Positions 16,790 to 28,442 of a stretch of DNA of 64,000 nt are shown piece after piece; position 1 is the first letter of the stretch, and every line of letters begins with the position of its first letter. The DNA is from Loktanella sp. IMCC34160 (GTDB lineage: Bacteria; Pseudomonadota; Alphaproteobacteria; Rhodobacterales; Rhodobacteraceae). A program made the position numbers and the translations under genes. The stretch lies in the NCBI RefSeq assembly GCF_004145845.1, contig NZ_SELP01000003.1, positions 434,001-498,000 of the forward strand, written 5' to 3'. Below the pieces are notes generated by a model that had not been told where the DNA came from, searched no databases, and saw only the letters and a list, made by a program, of their open reading frames with translations.

Positions 16790-17926
16790 TCAGATCTCCG
16801 TCAGCGCTGGACCGGAAAACCGGGAAAGCCGTTCGGCGGCGCCATCGCGCACCACGATGTTTTCTTCGTGAACCAGATACTGGCCACCCGGGATCGTCAT
16901 TCCCGGTTCCAGCGTCAGGACCATGCCCGGTTGCAGGACGGTATGGTCATTGGGGATCAATGACGGCCATTCGGTCAATTGCATCCCCAACCCGTGGCCG
17001 TAACGCCCCGCATCGGACCCGCCCGCGCCACCGGTCAGGATCTTGTCCATCGCATGAAACAGGTCGGCGGCGGTCGCGCCGGGCCGGGCCGCCTCATACG
17101 CGGCCTGTGTTGCCTCGATCAGCCGCGCGTGGGTGTCGCGGACCCGTTGGTCGGTCGCCCCGATGCCGAAATTGCGGTCGTAGTCGCAAGAATACCCGTC
17201 GTGCACCAACCCGGTGTCGAGCATCAGGACGTCCCCCGCAGCCAGTGGCGTATCGCGGGCCGGGGAAATCACATCGTCATAGCCCATCGGCCCGGCCCCC
17301 CCGGCCAGATAGGGCACCCAATCCGCACCTTCCTCCAGACAGGTCATCTGGAACCGCCGGAAGACCTCGGACAGGGGGGCGCCGGGGCGGGCGAATTCGT
17401 GAACCCGCGCAAAGGCCCGCCCGGCGATGTCGCAGGCGGTTCTGATCTTGGCGATCTCTGCATCCGATTTGACCATCCGAAGCGACCGCATGATCCCCTC
17501 GTCCGACAGAAGGCGAACGGCCTTTGACAGCCGGGTGTAGTCGGCGAGTGGCATCCGCAGGTGCGTTTCGTGTCCCATCGGCGTCCCGACAGGGGCGTCG
17601 CCTGCGACGGCCACCAGCGTCTCGGACAACAGGCTGATCCCATCGTCCGTCAGATCCGGCGATCGCCAGGTCCGAATGTCCGTGATCCAGGTCCGGGCCA
17701 TCACCGGCCCCCCGATACTGGGAATCACGGCGATGGGGTCGCCCGCGGCAGGGACCACAACAAACCAGGGTCGCGTCGGGCTTTCCCAGAACCGTGTCAG
17801 GAATCCTGTGAAATATCGAACCTCGGGCTCCGTGGTCAGCAGAAGAGCGGCCAGCCCATTTTCGACCATCAGCGTCTGCGCGCGGAGCACCCGCGATCTG
17901 TATTCTTCCGGACCAAAGCCACGCAT
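16790..17926 (-). CDS. M24-family metallohydrolase (Xaa-Pro peptidase / ectoine hydrolase-like)
   Basis: A 378-residue pita-bread hydrolase. The N-terminal creatinase domain is at about 1-150. The C-terminal metal site is intact: LDTGLVHDGYSCDYDRNFG (two Asp), YGHGLGMQLTEWPSL (His), VLTLEPGM (Glu) and HEENIVV (Glu). Family members hydrolyse Xaa-Pro dipeptides, creatine, or the ectoine ring (DoeA/EutD). Its tight coupling to a racemase-family protein and a PLP lyase suggests amide or ring opening of a small nitrogen compound rather than general peptidase activity. That is inference. Confidence 0.78.
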   Translation of the reverse strand: MRGFGPEEYRSRVLRAQTLMVENGLAALLLTTEPEVRYFTGFLTRFWESPTRPWFVVVPAAGDPIAVIPSIGGPVMARTWITDIRTWRSPDLTDDGISLLSETLVAVAGDAPVGTPMGHETHLRMPLADYTRLSKAVRLLSDEGIMRSLRMVKSDAEIAKIRTACDIAGRAFARVHEFARPGAPLSEVFRRFQMTCLEEGADWVPYLAGGAGPMGYDDVISPARDTPLAAGDVLMLDTGLVHDGYSCDYDRNFGIGATDQRVRDTHARLIEATQAAYEAARPGATAADLFHAMDKILTGGAGGSDAGRYGHGLGMQLTEWPSLIPNDHTVLQPGMVLTLEPGMTIPGGQYLVHEENIVVRDGAAERLSRFSGPALTEI

Positions 17927-17928
17927 AA

Positions 17929-18978
17929 TCAGGCGACCCCTTCGGACAGAAAGAACAGCACGTTTGATCCGGCGTCTAAGCCAACCGCCCGCGCTGCAAC
18001 GATGGCCCCGGCGACCCCGGCGATCCCGGATTCAGAACCGGCAAGGCCAGCGTCGGCCATGAGCGGCATGGCGGCCGCCGCTTCCTCCTCGGTGATGGTC
18101 ACGAAATCATCCGCATCACGGGCTAGCCCGGTCAATGCGATCAGCGACGCCTCCTTGCAATCAAGCCGACCCATCGCGGACACAGGGCCCGAGGTGGAGA
18201 CGAACGTCCCGGCCTTGATCGATTCGTACAGCGCCGGGGCTGCCCCCGGCTCGACAACCACGATCCGAGGGGTCTTTCCGAAACGGGCGCGGGCCAGCGC
18301 GGCAACCGCCCCGGCAAGGCCGCCAACGCCGGCCTGAAGGAAGATGTGGGTCGGCGGCGTGGGGATCTGGTCGAACGCCTCTGCCGCCATCTGAAGATAT
18401 CCCTCCATGAGCCGATGAGGGCGATCCATGTAACCCGGCCATGAACTGTCGGATAAAAGGATATGGCCGTTTGCCTCGGCGGATGCCTTGGCCAACGCCA
18501 TGCTTTCTTCGTAATCGACCCCGGCGCGCACGACCTCGGCGCCCTTGTCGCGAAGCCGTTCCGCAAAGCTTTCGGGGACCGTTTCGGCGATATGTACGAT
18601 GGCCTTTGCCCCGAAGACCCGCGCCCCGGCGGCAACAGACATCCCATGATTTCCGGCACTTGCGGTGATATAGGTGCGACCGGTCAGGGCGGTTGTCAGG
18701 TCTGTCGCCCCGGTTTCAACCGCGTCGCAGGCGATAACATAGGCCGCACCCAAGGCCTTGAAACTGCCCAACCCCATGCGGCCGCGTTCGTCCTTGACCC
18801 ATGCGGCATCGGCGCCAAGCACCGTGGCAACTGAAGGCGCGGCCACAAGCAGCGTTTCCGCATGGGCCGGACATCGGCGCAGAAGCGCCGCGGGCGCCGC
18901 TGCATCAGTGGACGGAGCCGGAGCACCAACCGGTTCGGACAGGCCAACGCCACGCATTGAATTGGAGAGATGTTGCAT
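17929..18978 (-). CDS. PLP-dependent ammonia-lyase, diaminopropionate ammonia-lyase-like
   Basis: A 349-residue fold-type II PLP enzyme and the first gene of the operon. The Schiff-base Lys lies in MGLGSFKALGAAYV. The substrate loop is ASAGNHGMSVAAGA and the phosphate loop is QAGVGGLAGAVA. The SSWPGYMDRPHRLMEGYLQMA segment resembles diaminopropionate ammonia-lyase (W-GY-P--IM-GY) more than threonine dehydratase. It is shorter than E. coli DpaL (about 400 residues). AAGGAAC precedes the ATG. A perfect dyad lies 51 bases upstream. The substrate is unknown. Confidence 0.75.
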   Translation of the reverse strand: MQHLSNSMRGVGLSEPVGAPAPSTDAAAPAALLRRCPAHAETLLVAAPSVATVLGADAAWVKDERGRMGLGSFKALGAAYVIACDAVETGATDLTTALTGRTYITASAGNHGMSVAAGARVFGAKAIVHIAETVPESFAERLRDKGAEVVRAGVDYEESMALAKASAEANGHILLSDSSWPGYMDRPHRLMEGYLQMAAEAFDQIPTPPTHIFLQAGVGGLAGAVAALARARFGKTPRIVVVEPGAAPALYESIKAGTFVSTSGPVSAMGRLDCKEASLIALTGLARDADDFVTITEEEAAAAMPLMADAGLAGSESGIAGVAGAIVAARAVGLDAGSNVLFFLSEGVA

Positions 18979-19028
18979 TGGCGTGTTCCTTTTCCTTCTT
19001 CAGATTCAAGGCTAGGCGGGAAAACAAG

Positions 19029-19047
19029 GGAAAGGGCTTCCCTTTCC
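19029..19047. promoter_or_regulatory. Perfect dyad upstream of the PLP-lyase operon (candidate operator)
   Basis: The sequence GGAAAGGGCTTCCCTTTCC is an 8-bp perfect inverted repeat around a 3-base centre. It lies 51 bases upstream of the lyase ATG, where a promoter is expected, and is too short-looped and isolated to be a terminator for a neighbour. It looks like a homodimeric regulator site. No regulator gene is adjacent, so the controlling protein is unknown. Confidence 0.45.
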
Positions 19048-19177
19048 GACATTTTCTGCGTAAGAGCGCCGCCATACATGCGTGTGAGGCCCGCCTTGGC
19101 CGGAATCAGCCGGTAGTGAACCCGGTCGGGCCACTTGCGCTATTGAACATCAATTGACCCGACGAAGGGAAAGAAAC

Positions 19178-19441
19178 ATGGCTAACTCTCCTCAGGCGAA
19201 AAAGCGCGCCCGCCAGAACGAACGCCGCTTTGCAGTTAACAAAGCCCGCCGTTCGCGTATCCGCACCTACCTGCGCAAAGTCGAAGAAGCGATCGCTTCG
19301 GGCGATCAGTCCGCCGCCGCCGCTGCCCTGCGCGCTGCCCAGCCGGAACTGATGCGCGGCGTCACCAAGGGTGTCGTCCACAAGAACACCGCCTCCCGCA
19401 AGATGTCGCGCCTCGCGGCCCGCGTTAAGGCGCTTGGCTGA
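19178..19441 (+). CDS. rpsT: 30S ribosomal protein S20
   Basis: The primary 16S rRNA-binding protein of the small subunit, 87 residues and highly basic: [25 protein letters not shown], then [22 protein letters not shown], typical of S20. The ATG at 19178 follows AAGGGAAAGAAAC. An open extension of eight codons upstream was rejected. A strong intrinsic terminator follows. rpsT upstream of dnaA is a common alphaproteobacterial arrangement. Confidence 0.97.
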   Translation: MANSPQAKKRARQNERRFAVNKARRSRIRTYLRKVEEAIASGDQSAAAAALRAAQPELMRGVTKGVVHKNTASRKMSRLAARVKALG

Positions 19442-19987
19442 TTCCAGCCTGAGACTTGTCAGAAGCTGACACGTCAAGATGACCAGATCAAACGCGCCCT
19501 TCGGGGCGCGTTTTTTGTTCTTCCTGCAACAGTGGTCGACCATTTCTTCAATGGTCACAAAGGGGCCAGAGATTCTTTTTCGCAATCCTCCGAGTCAAGC
19601 GCGTTGTTGTGTTGAACGGAGCTTTGCCGAGTTGCTAGCTTGCCGGTGCGATTCACATTGTTCCTGGGGGAACGCGGGTCGGATCAACGCATGAAGCCAC
19701 TGGTGGGGACCAGGGGGGAAGGTTTCAAAGCGGACATGATCCTGTCGTGTACGTCACGGCATTCTACGACCTTTCGCGCCTGCGGTGTGCGGGCTGCGCC
19801 GATCCCCTTGACCGATGACCGTGTCGGTTTGCCGATACGGAGTCCGAAAGGACATTTGATACAGGTCCGCAGTGCTGGCCATCGATATTTTCGGTGGCGT
19901 CAGTGTTGTTTTGTGTCGGTTCGATGTGCGCGTCGGGAAGGGCTGCCGTTACAGGCCGGTGACAGTGCGATACGGGACAGGAATATT
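19442..19987. other. 546-base rpsT-dnaA intergenic region
   Basis: The region holds the rpsT terminator at its left end and then about 470 bases of dnaA leader. The dnaA frame stays open back to 19640, but the peptide has no protein-like character and the strong start signals are at 19988. I found no cluster of DnaA boxes. The best 9-mers, CGATTCACA and TGTGTTGAA, each miss two positions. There is no AT-rich unwinding tract. An origin here is therefore not supported. Confidence 0.5.
19490..19516 (+). terminator. Intrinsic terminator of rpsT
   Basis: AAACGCGCCC-TTCG-GGGCGCGTTT followed by more T gives a 10-bp stem (19490-19499 with 19504-19513), a UUCG loop and a run of six T from 19511. It lies 49 bases after the rpsT stop. 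Confidence 0.9.
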
Positions 19988-21334
19988 ATGACGAACGAGA
20001 AGTGGGGACGGGTTCGCGAAACGCTGCGCGGGGCCATTGGGACCAGCAATTTTTCCAACTGGATTGAACCGCTGGTCTTTTCCGACTTCGACGATGGAAT
20101 CGTCACCTTCGCCGTGCCCACCAGCTTTATCGGCAACTATGTCTCGCAGCATTTTGGCGATCAGATTGTCTACCAGATGAATCAGGCAGGGTCGCAGGTC
20201 AAACGGCTGCGGTTTTCGGTCGACGGGGCCACGCCGCGGGTGCTGCCCGCCCGCACCGCCGCCAACTCGACAGAGCCGGTCGAGTCCGACAGGTTGCCCG
20301 GTTCCCCGCTGGATTCCCGGTTCACCTTTGATACGTTCGTGGTCGGCAAGCCGAACGAACTGGCCCATGCGGCGGCGCGCCGTGTGGCAGAAGGCGGTCC
20401 GGTCACCTTCAACCCGCTGTTCCTTTATGGTGGCGTCGGCCTTGGTAAGACGCACCTGATGCATGCCATCGCCCACGAGCTTCAGTCGCGCCAGCCGCAC
20501 CTGAACGTTCTCTACCTGTCCGCCGAGCAGTTCATGTACCGCTTCATCACCGCGCTGCGCGAACGCAAGATGATGGACTTCAAACAGATATTCCGGTCGG
20601 TCGATGTGCTGATGGTCGATGACGTGCAGTTCATTGCCGGCAAGGATTCGACGCAGGAAGAATTCTTTCACACCTTCAACGCGCTGGTGGACGGGCAAAA
20701 GCAGATCATCATCTCCGCCGACCGTGCGCCGGGCGAGATCAAGGACTTGGAAGACCGGATTCGGTCGCGTCTTCAATGTGGTCTGGTCGTCGATCTGCAC
20801 CCGACCGACTATGAGCTTCGGCTTGGCGTTCTGCAGACCAAGGCAGAGCTGTACCGGTCGCAGTATCCGGGGCTGGAAATGGCGGATGGGGTTCTGGAAT
20901 TCCTCGCCCACCGGATTTCGACCAACGTCCGCGTTCTGGAAGGGGCGTTGACCCGCCTGTTCGCCTTTGCCTCTCTGGTCGGGCGCGAGATCACGCTGGA
21001 ACTAACGCAGGACTGCCTTGCCGACATCCTCAAGGCATCGGACCGGAAGGTCACCGTCGAAGAAATCCAGCGCAAGGTGTCGGAACACTTCAACATCCGT
21101 CTGTCCGACATGATCGGGCCAAAGCGGCTGCGGACCTACGCGCGCCCGCGCCAGATTGCCATGTACCTGGCCAAGCAACTGACCAGCCGGTCGCTTCCCG
21201 AAATCGGCCGCCGGTTCGGTGGGCGTGACCACACCACGGTCATGCATGGGGTCAAACGGATCGAAGAGCTTTCGATGAAAGACAGCCAGATCGCGGACGA
21301 TCTGGAACTGCTGCGCCGCGCGCTCGAAGCTTGA
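19988..21334 (+). CDS. dnaA: Chromosomal replication initiator DnaA
   Basis: The 448-residue AAA+ initiator. Domain I is [24 protein letters not shown] and the linker is about 85-115. Domain III has Walker [14 protein letters not shown], Walker [14 protein letters not shown] and sensor/box VII sequences. Domain IV ends with the DnaA-box reader [17 protein letters not shown]. The ATG at 19988 follows GGGACAGGAAT and matches the usual N-terminus. It heads dnaA-dnaN-recF. Confidence 0.98.
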   Translation: MTNEKWGRVRETLRGAIGTSNFSNWIEPLVFSDFDDGIVTFAVPTSFIGNYVSQHFGDQIVYQMNQAGSQVKRLRFSVDGATPRVLPARTAANSTEPVESDRLPGSPLDSRFTFDTFVVGKPNELAHAAARRVAEGGPVTFNPLFLYGGVGLGKTHLMHAIAHELQSRQPHLNVLYLSAEQFMYRFITALRERKMMDFKQIFRSVDVLMVDDVQFIAGKDSTQEEFFHTFNALVDGQKQIIISADRAPGEIKDLEDRIRSRLQCGLVVDLHPTDYELRLGVLQTKAELYRSQYPGLEMADGVLEFLAHRISTNVRVLEGALTRLFAFASLVGREITLELTQDCLADILKASDRKVTVEEIQRKVSEHFNIRLSDMIGPKRLRTYARPRQIAMYLAKQLTSRSLPEIGRRFGGRDHTTVMHGVKRIEELSMKDSQIADDLELLRRALEA

Positions 21335-21444
21335 CGCTGCCGCGACAGTAAAAGACAGTCAGACAAAAGCACTTGAGCCCGGGCGGAAAACAGATAGGTT
21401 TTCCGTCCCGGTCAGGTGACCCCGACGACAGCGGAGCGAGGGAA

Positions 21445-22563
21445 ATGAAATTCAGTATCGAACGCGCGGTGCTTCTCAAGGCCGTCGCACAGGCCCAATC
21501 GGTCGTGGAACGCCGGAACACGATTCCGATCCTCGCCAACGTCCTGATCGAAGCGGAAGGTGACAGTGTCCAGTTCCGCGCCACCGACCTTGATATCGAG
21601 GTCGTTGATCGTGCCCCGGCCAAGGTGGAACGGGCCGGTGCAACCACTGTTGCGGCGGTGACCCTGAACGAGATCGTGCGCAAGCTGCCCGATGGCGCCC
21701 TTGTCACCCTCGCCGAAGACGGCGCCAGCGGCCGCCTGACGATCGAGGCGGGGCGGTCCAACTTCTCGCTTGCTACCCTGCCCAAGGAAGATTTTCCGGT
21801 CATGGCGTCCTCGGACTACCAGACCAACTTCTCGGCCCCGGCGCCGATGCTGCGCCGCCTGTTCGACAAGTCGAAATTCGCGATCTCGACCGAGGAAACC
21901 CGCTATTACCTGAACGGCGTCTACATGCATGTGTCAGAGGCCGACGGGGGCAAGGTGCTGCGCTGTGTTGCGACCGATGGTCACCGGTTGGCCCGGATCG
22001 ACGCGGACCTGCCCGAAGGGGCGGACGGGATGCCCGGCGTGATCGTACCGCGCAAGACAGTGGGCGAGCTGCGCAAGCTGCTGGATGACGACGAAGCCCA
22101 GATCGCCGTGTCCGTGTCGGAAACCAAGGTGCGCTTTGCCACGCCCGACATCACCCTGATCTCCAAGGTGATCGACGGGACCTTCCCCGACTATTCGCGC
22201 GTCATCCCCACCGGCAACACCCGCCGGTTGGAGGTCGACGCCGCAGAGTTCGCCAAGGCCGTTGACCGCGTGGCGACCGTGTCGTCCGAACGGTCCCGCG
22301 CGGTGAAGCTCAGCCTTGACGAAGATCGCCTGATCCTGTCGGTCAATGCCCCCGACAGCGGCGCGGCAGAAGAAGAATTGGCTGTCGCCTATGGCGACGA
22401 GCGGCTGGAGATCGGGTTCAACGCAAAATATCTGCTGGAAATCGCCAGCCAGGTGGACCGCGAGAATGCGGTGTTCCTGTTCAACTCTTCGGGCGATCCG
22501 ACCCTGATGCGCGAAGGCAACGACACCAGCGCGGTCTATGTCGTGATGCCGATGCGCGTCTGA
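21445..22563 (+). CDS. dnaN: DNA polymerase III sliding clamp (beta subunit)
   Basis: The 372-residue processivity clamp. It begins MKFSIERAVLLKAVAQAQSVVERRNTIPILANVLI and shows the three-domain clamp layout, with FPDYSRVIPTGNTRRLEVDA and the C-terminal VYVVMPMRV (hydrophobic cleft ending M-P-M-R). The ATG at 21445 follows GAGGGAA. A longer open frame from 21373 is not used. It lies 110 bases after dnaA. Confidence 0.97.
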   Translation: MKFSIERAVLLKAVAQAQSVVERRNTIPILANVLIEAEGDSVQFRATDLDIEVVDRAPAKVERAGATTVAAVTLNEIVRKLPDGALVTLAEDGASGRLTIEAGRSNFSLATLPKEDFPVMASSDYQTNFSAPAPMLRRLFDKSKFAISTEETRYYLNGVYMHVSEADGGKVLRCVATDGHRLARIDADLPEGADGMPGVIVPRKTVGELRKLLDDDEAQIAVSVSETKVRFATPDITLISKVIDGTFPDYSRVIPTGNTRRLEVDAAEFAKAVDRVATVSSERSRAVKLSLDEDRLILSVNAPDSGAAEEELAVAYGDERLEIGFNAKYLLEIASQVDRENAVFLFNSSGDPTLMREGNDTSAVYVVMPMRV

Positions 22564-22613
22564 CCTGTGGTCGGTTTGGTCACATCGATGAAATCTGGCA
22601 AGGGCCGCCCATC

Positions 22614-23723
22614 ATGAGCGGCCTTTTCCTTGTCCGACTTACCCTATCGCATTTCCGGTCGCACAAGCGGGCGGCGCTTGATCTGGACGGGCGGCCGGTG
22701 GCGATTTACGGGCCGAATGGGGCGGGCAAGACAAACCTGATCGAAGCGGTCTCCATGCTGTCGCCCGGCCGCGGTGTGCGCCGCGCCCAGTCCGAGGATC
22801 TGATCCGCAAGCAAGAGGCGCTGGGCTGGAAGGTCACCGGGCACCTGCGGTCCCTGCACCAGCTGCACGAGGTCGAAACCTGGGCCGAACCGGGCACGTC
22901 GCGGCAGGTCCGGATCGACGGTAAGGCCGCACCGCAGGTGGCCCTGGGGCGGATTGGGCGGCTGCTGTGGCTCGTGCCGTCGATGGACCGTCTCTGGATC
23001 GAGGGCGCGGAGGGCCGTCGGCGGTTCCTTGACCGCGCCACCATGAGCTTTGACCCCGGCCATGCCGATGCGGTTCTGACCTATGAAAAGGCGATGCGCG
23101 AACGGAACCGCCTGCTCAAGGACATGGTGCGCGATCCGCATTGGTACACGGCGCTTGAGACCCAGATGGCCGAGGCCGGTGCGGCGATCCATGCAGGGCG
23201 CGTGCAGGCGATTGCGCAATTGATGGAGGGGCAAGAGGACGCGGAAACCAGCTTTCCGATTGCGGATTTGGGTATTGCGCAGTCCGATGACGGGGTAATG
23301 CCCGAGACAGCGGATGACCTGAGGCAGGCGCTGGCCGACAGTCGCCCACGCGATCTGGCCGCCGGGCGCACGTTGATCGGACCACACCGGTCCGACCTTG
23401 ACGCCGCGTTTCGGGCCAAGGGGGTTCCGGCGCGGGACTGTTCGACCGGGGAACAAAAGGCCCTGCTGATATCATTGATCCTTGCCAATGCGCGGGCGCT
23501 GGCCCGCGATTTTGGCGCCCCGCCGATCCTGCTTCTGGACGAGGTCGCGGCGCATCTGGATGCGGCCCGGCGCGCGTCGCTCTATGACGAGATTTGCGCG
23601 CTTGGTGCGCAGGCCTTCATGACCGGCACCGGGGCGGAACTGTTCGAAGAGCTTGGAACCCGGGCGCAGCAAGTCGAGGTTCGGGACGAAGCGGGGCGTA
23701 GCGTGGTGGAGCAACTGTCATGA
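22614..23723 (+). CDS. recF: DNA replication and repair protein RecF
   Basis: A 369-residue SMC-like ATPase that loads RecA at gaps. Walker A is YGPNGAGKTNLIEAV (about residue 31). The signature region is LIGPHRSDLDA, then STGEQKALLISLILANA, and Walker B is PPILLLDEVAAHLDAARR. It lies 50 bases after dnaN. Its stop overlaps the start of the next gene by 4 bp. Confidence 0.96.
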   Translation: MSGLFLVRLTLSHFRSHKRAALDLDGRPVAIYGPNGAGKTNLIEAVSMLSPGRGVRRAQSEDLIRKQEALGWKVTGHLRSLHQLHEVETWAEPGTSRQVRIDGKAAPQVALGRIGRLLWLVPSMDRLWIEGAEGRRRFLDRATMSFDPGHADAVLTYEKAMRERNRLLKDMVRDPHWYTALETQMAEAGAAIHAGRVQAIAQLMEGQEDAETSFPIADLGIAQSDDGVMPETADDLRQALADSRPRDLAAGRTLIGPHRSDLDAAFRAKGVPARDCSTGEQKALLISLILANARALARDFGAPPILLLDEVAAHLDAARRASLYDEICALGAQAFMTGTGAELFEELGTRAQQVEVRDEAGRSVVEQLS

Positions 23724-24268
23724 CCGGCGCGCCGATCGACCGGATCGAGGAACTGCGGCTGTCGGCGGCGGACGATGCGGAGATTGCCGCACTGTTGGCA
23801 AGGGCCTTTGGTGACTCCGATTTTGGGGGGCGCAGTTTTCACCAGCAGCGCCATCACCTGCGGCTTGTCCTGCGTGATCCGCAGATCATCGGGCACATGG
23901 CCCTGATCTATCGCGCAATTCGGTTGGGCGATGCGCTTGTCGATATCGTGGGGCTGGCAGAGGTCGCAACCGACCCCGATCGCCGGGGCGAGGGGATTGC
24001 GACACGCCTCCTGACCGCCGCGATCGACGAGGCGAGAGGCAGCGGGGCGCAGTTCTTTGTCCTGTTCGGAAATCGCTTGATCTACGCAGGGCACGGGTTT
24101 CGGCGGGTCGCGAACCCCTACACTTATGTCACGCTGTACGGGGCCCGAACGGGCGCGGTGACACGCAGGGACGGGCAAGGGGCAGATGACGATATGATGG
24201 TCCTGCCGCTGTCGGATGTCCCATGGGATGAAACTGCCCATATCGACATGCTTGGGACAAAGTTCTAA
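23720..24268 (+). CDS. GNAT-family N-acetyltransferase
   Basis: A 182-residue acyltransferase of the GNAT fold. The acetyl-CoA pyrophosphate loop is recognisable in VDIVGLAEVATDPDRRGEGIATRLL (R-R-G-E-G-I-A), with a following QFFVLFGNRLIYAGHGFRRV. The layout, with a DPQIIGHMALIYR strand before it, also recalls NodA-type transferases. The substrate is unknown. It is translationally coupled to recF (4-bp overlap). Confidence 0.78.
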   Translation: MTGAPIDRIEELRLSAADDAEIAALLARAFGDSDFGGRSFHQQRHHLRLVLRDPQIIGHMALIYRAIRLGDALVDIVGLAEVATDPDRRGEGIATRLLTAAIDEARGSGAQFFVLFGNRLIYAGHGFRRVANPYTYVTLYGARTGAVTRRDGQGADDDMMVLPLSDVPWDETAHIDMLGTKF

Positions 24269-24277
24269 GGCGTCGGA

Positions 24278-24898
24278 ATGACAATCGCCCCTGCCGATCT
24301 GGCGCTTTATGCGTTCGGAATATTCCTGCTGTTCATAACGCCCGGTCCGGTCTGGGTGGCCCTTGTCGCGCGCGCCCTGTCGGGCGGATTTGGTGCGGCC
24401 TGGCCGCTGGCGCTGGGTGTTGTTGTCGGCGATGTCATCTGGCCGTTCTGCGCCATCCTTGGGGTCAGCTGGATCCTGTCAATCTACGGCGACTTCCTGT
24501 CGCTGATGAAATGGGTCGCCTGTGTCACCTTCATCGTCATGGGCTGGCTGGTGATCCGCTCGGCCGGGGAACCATTGGGCAAGAACGGGCGCCTGACCCG
24601 TCCGGGACGATGGGCCGGTTTCGCTGCGGGCCTTGCGGTGATCGCGGGCAATCCAAAAGCGATCCTGTTCTATATGGGGATGCTACCCGGCTTCTTCGAT
24701 CTGACCCGCCTGACGGGCTGGGACATCGCCGCGATCTGCGCGGTGTCCTGCGTTGTGCCGCTGGTCGGAAACCTGTCGCTGGCCCTGTTCGTGGATCGTG
24801 GACGGCGGCTTTTGAAATCGCCGACCGCGCTGTATCGGATGAATATGACGGCGGGGGTTTTGCTGATCGGCGTGGGTCTGATCATCCCGCTGATCTGA
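24278..24898 (+). CDS. LysE/RhtB-family amino-acid exporter
   Basis: A 206-residue inner-membrane exporter with about six helices. The family signature near the N-terminus is FLLFITPGPVWVALVARALSGG, and the central AGLAVIAGNPKAILFYMGMLPGFFDL is the G-NPK motif. LysE family members export amino acids or their analogues, but the sequence does not show which. It lies 9 bases after the GNAT gene, so it may be an operon partner of it. Confidence 0.88.
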   Translation: MTIAPADLALYAFGIFLLFITPGPVWVALVARALSGGFGAAWPLALGVVVGDVIWPFCAILGVSWILSIYGDFLSLMKWVACVTFIVMGWLVIRSAGEPLGKNGRLTRPGRWAGFAAGLAVIAGNPKAILFYMGMLPGFFDLTRLTGWDIAAICAVSCVVPLVGNLSLALFVDRGRRLLKSPTALYRMNMTAGVLLIGVGLIIPLI

Positions 24899-24920
24899 CA
24901 CAAAATATGGGGGTTTCGCC

Positions 24921-24949
24921 GTGACATCCCCCACACAATTCCCTATATT
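24921..24949 (+). promoter_or_regulatory. Candidate sigma-70 promoter of gyrB
   Basis: A -35-like GTGACA at 24921-24926 and a -10-like TATATT at 24944-24949 are separated by 17 bases, close to the consensus. The -10 ends 28 bases before the gyrB ATG. The -35 overlaps a TGGGGG/CCCCCA inverted repeat (24908-24933). Confidence 0.55.
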
Positions 24950-24971
24950 TTGGCGACAAATACCAAGGTGA

Positions 24972-27395
<2,424 letters not shown>

Positions 27396-27400
27396 TGTCG

Positions 27401-27427
27401 TCCGGCGCGGGGCCTACCTGCGCCGGA
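27401..27427. repeat. 8-bp inverted repeat at the gyrB/AbrB convergent junction
   Basis: TCCGGCGC (27401-27408) and GCGCCGGA (27420-27427) flank an 11-base loop that contains the AbrB stop codon. No T run follows on either strand. It could serve as a weak bidirectional hairpin between the two convergent genes, but part of it also encodes the AbrB C-terminal RRR tail. Confidence 0.4.
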
Positions 27428-28442
27428 ACACCGCTGGGGCGGCCACGATCACGATCAGAATGCGCAACAGGTGCATGATCGAAACATAGGCGACGTCCTG
27501 TCCCATCGCGAGCGCGAGAAGCGACATCTCGGTCAGCCCGCCGGGGCTGTAGGCCAGAAAGACCTGTGCCACTGGGGTATCGGTCAGGGATGCGGTGAGA
27601 AACGCGAAGCCGACCGCGACCAGCAACATCGCCGAGGACGACCAGACCCCCAACCAGATATCGCGACCGATTTCCCGGGCGGATGCCCCCAGGAACCGGC
27701 ATCCGATCACTGTTCCCAGAACGATCTGCGCGGCGATGACCAGAAGCGACGGCGGCGCGACCTCGACCAGATGCAACAGATGCGCGATCCCGCTGAGGAG
27801 CATTGGGCCCAACATGACGGGTGCGGGTAGTCGAAGAAACCGACCGACGGGAATACCGACCAGCGCGCAGCCGCCAAGCCACGCCCAATCCTGCGGCGAC
27901 AATGTCGACAGAGCGACCCAGCCTCGTGCCGCACCGCTGGACGACCGGACATCCAGCACCAGACCGTAGAACAGCCCGACAAAGCTGATCACGACAAGGA
28001 TGCGGCTGGCATGGGCCAGGGCGATCCGCTTTTCCACCCCGCCAGAGGCCGCGCCCATGATCAGCATTTCATTCAACCCACCCGGCATGGCCGAGAAGTA
28101 GGCTGTGACCGGGTCATATCCCCCGATCCGGCGATAGACGAAGTAAGATCCCGCCGCCGCAACCGCGAGGAAGGGCAGCATCACGGCCACGGTCAGCGCC
28201 CATTCCCCCAACCTGCCAAGGATCTCTGCACTGATCGTCGAGCCGAGCAGGACACCGATCACCGGGATCACGAAGGGCCGCAGACCGGCGGGTGCAGCGA
28301 CCGGGGCCTTGAGGATCGACAGCAGGGTATTGGCGATCATCGGCCCCAGCATCCAGGGCAGCGGCAATCCAAGCCGGTTCGCGGTCCAGCCAGCGGCGGC
28401 GCCGACCATCAGGGCAAGAACGATCCTTGGGGCGCTCGTCAT
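27414..28442 (-). CDS. AbrB-family membrane protein (AbrB duplicate domain)
   Basis: A 342-residue integral membrane protein with about ten helices, arranged as two similar halves. Each half has a [10 protein letters not shown]-like motif ([35 protein letters not shown]) and a [16 protein letters not shown] or [14 protein letters not shown] motif, typical of the family once annotated as ammonia monooxygenase-like. Function is a presumed transporter or membrane regulator. It overlaps trhO, the gene downstream of it, by 4 bp. Confidence 0.85.
   Translation of the reverse strand: MTSAPRIVLALMVGAAAGWTANRLGLPLPWMLGPMIANTLLSILKAPVAAPAGLRPFVIPVIGVLLGSTISAEILGRLGEWALTVAVMLPFLAVAAAGSYFVYRRIGGYDPVTAYFSAMPGGLNEMLIMGAASGGVEKRIALAHASRILVVISFVGLFYGLVLDVRSSSGAARGWVALSTLSPQDWAWLGGCALVGIPVGRFLRLPAPVMLGPMLLSGIAHLLHLVEVAPPSLLVIAAQIVLGTVIGCRFLGASAREIGRDIWLGVWSSSAMLLVAVGFAFLTASLTDTPVAQVFLAYSPGGLTEMSLLALAMGQDVAYVSIMHLLRILIVIVAAPAVFRRR

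Noticed and set aside
19640-19987. 116-codon upstream extension of the dnaA frame
   Set aside because: The peptide is not protein-like, and the ATG at 19988 has a ribosome site and gives the normal DnaA N-terminus.
19520-19987. Chromosome origin between rpsT and dnaA
   Set aside because: No cluster of DnaA boxes, and only two weak matches with two mismatches each. Related species often have the origin elsewhere.
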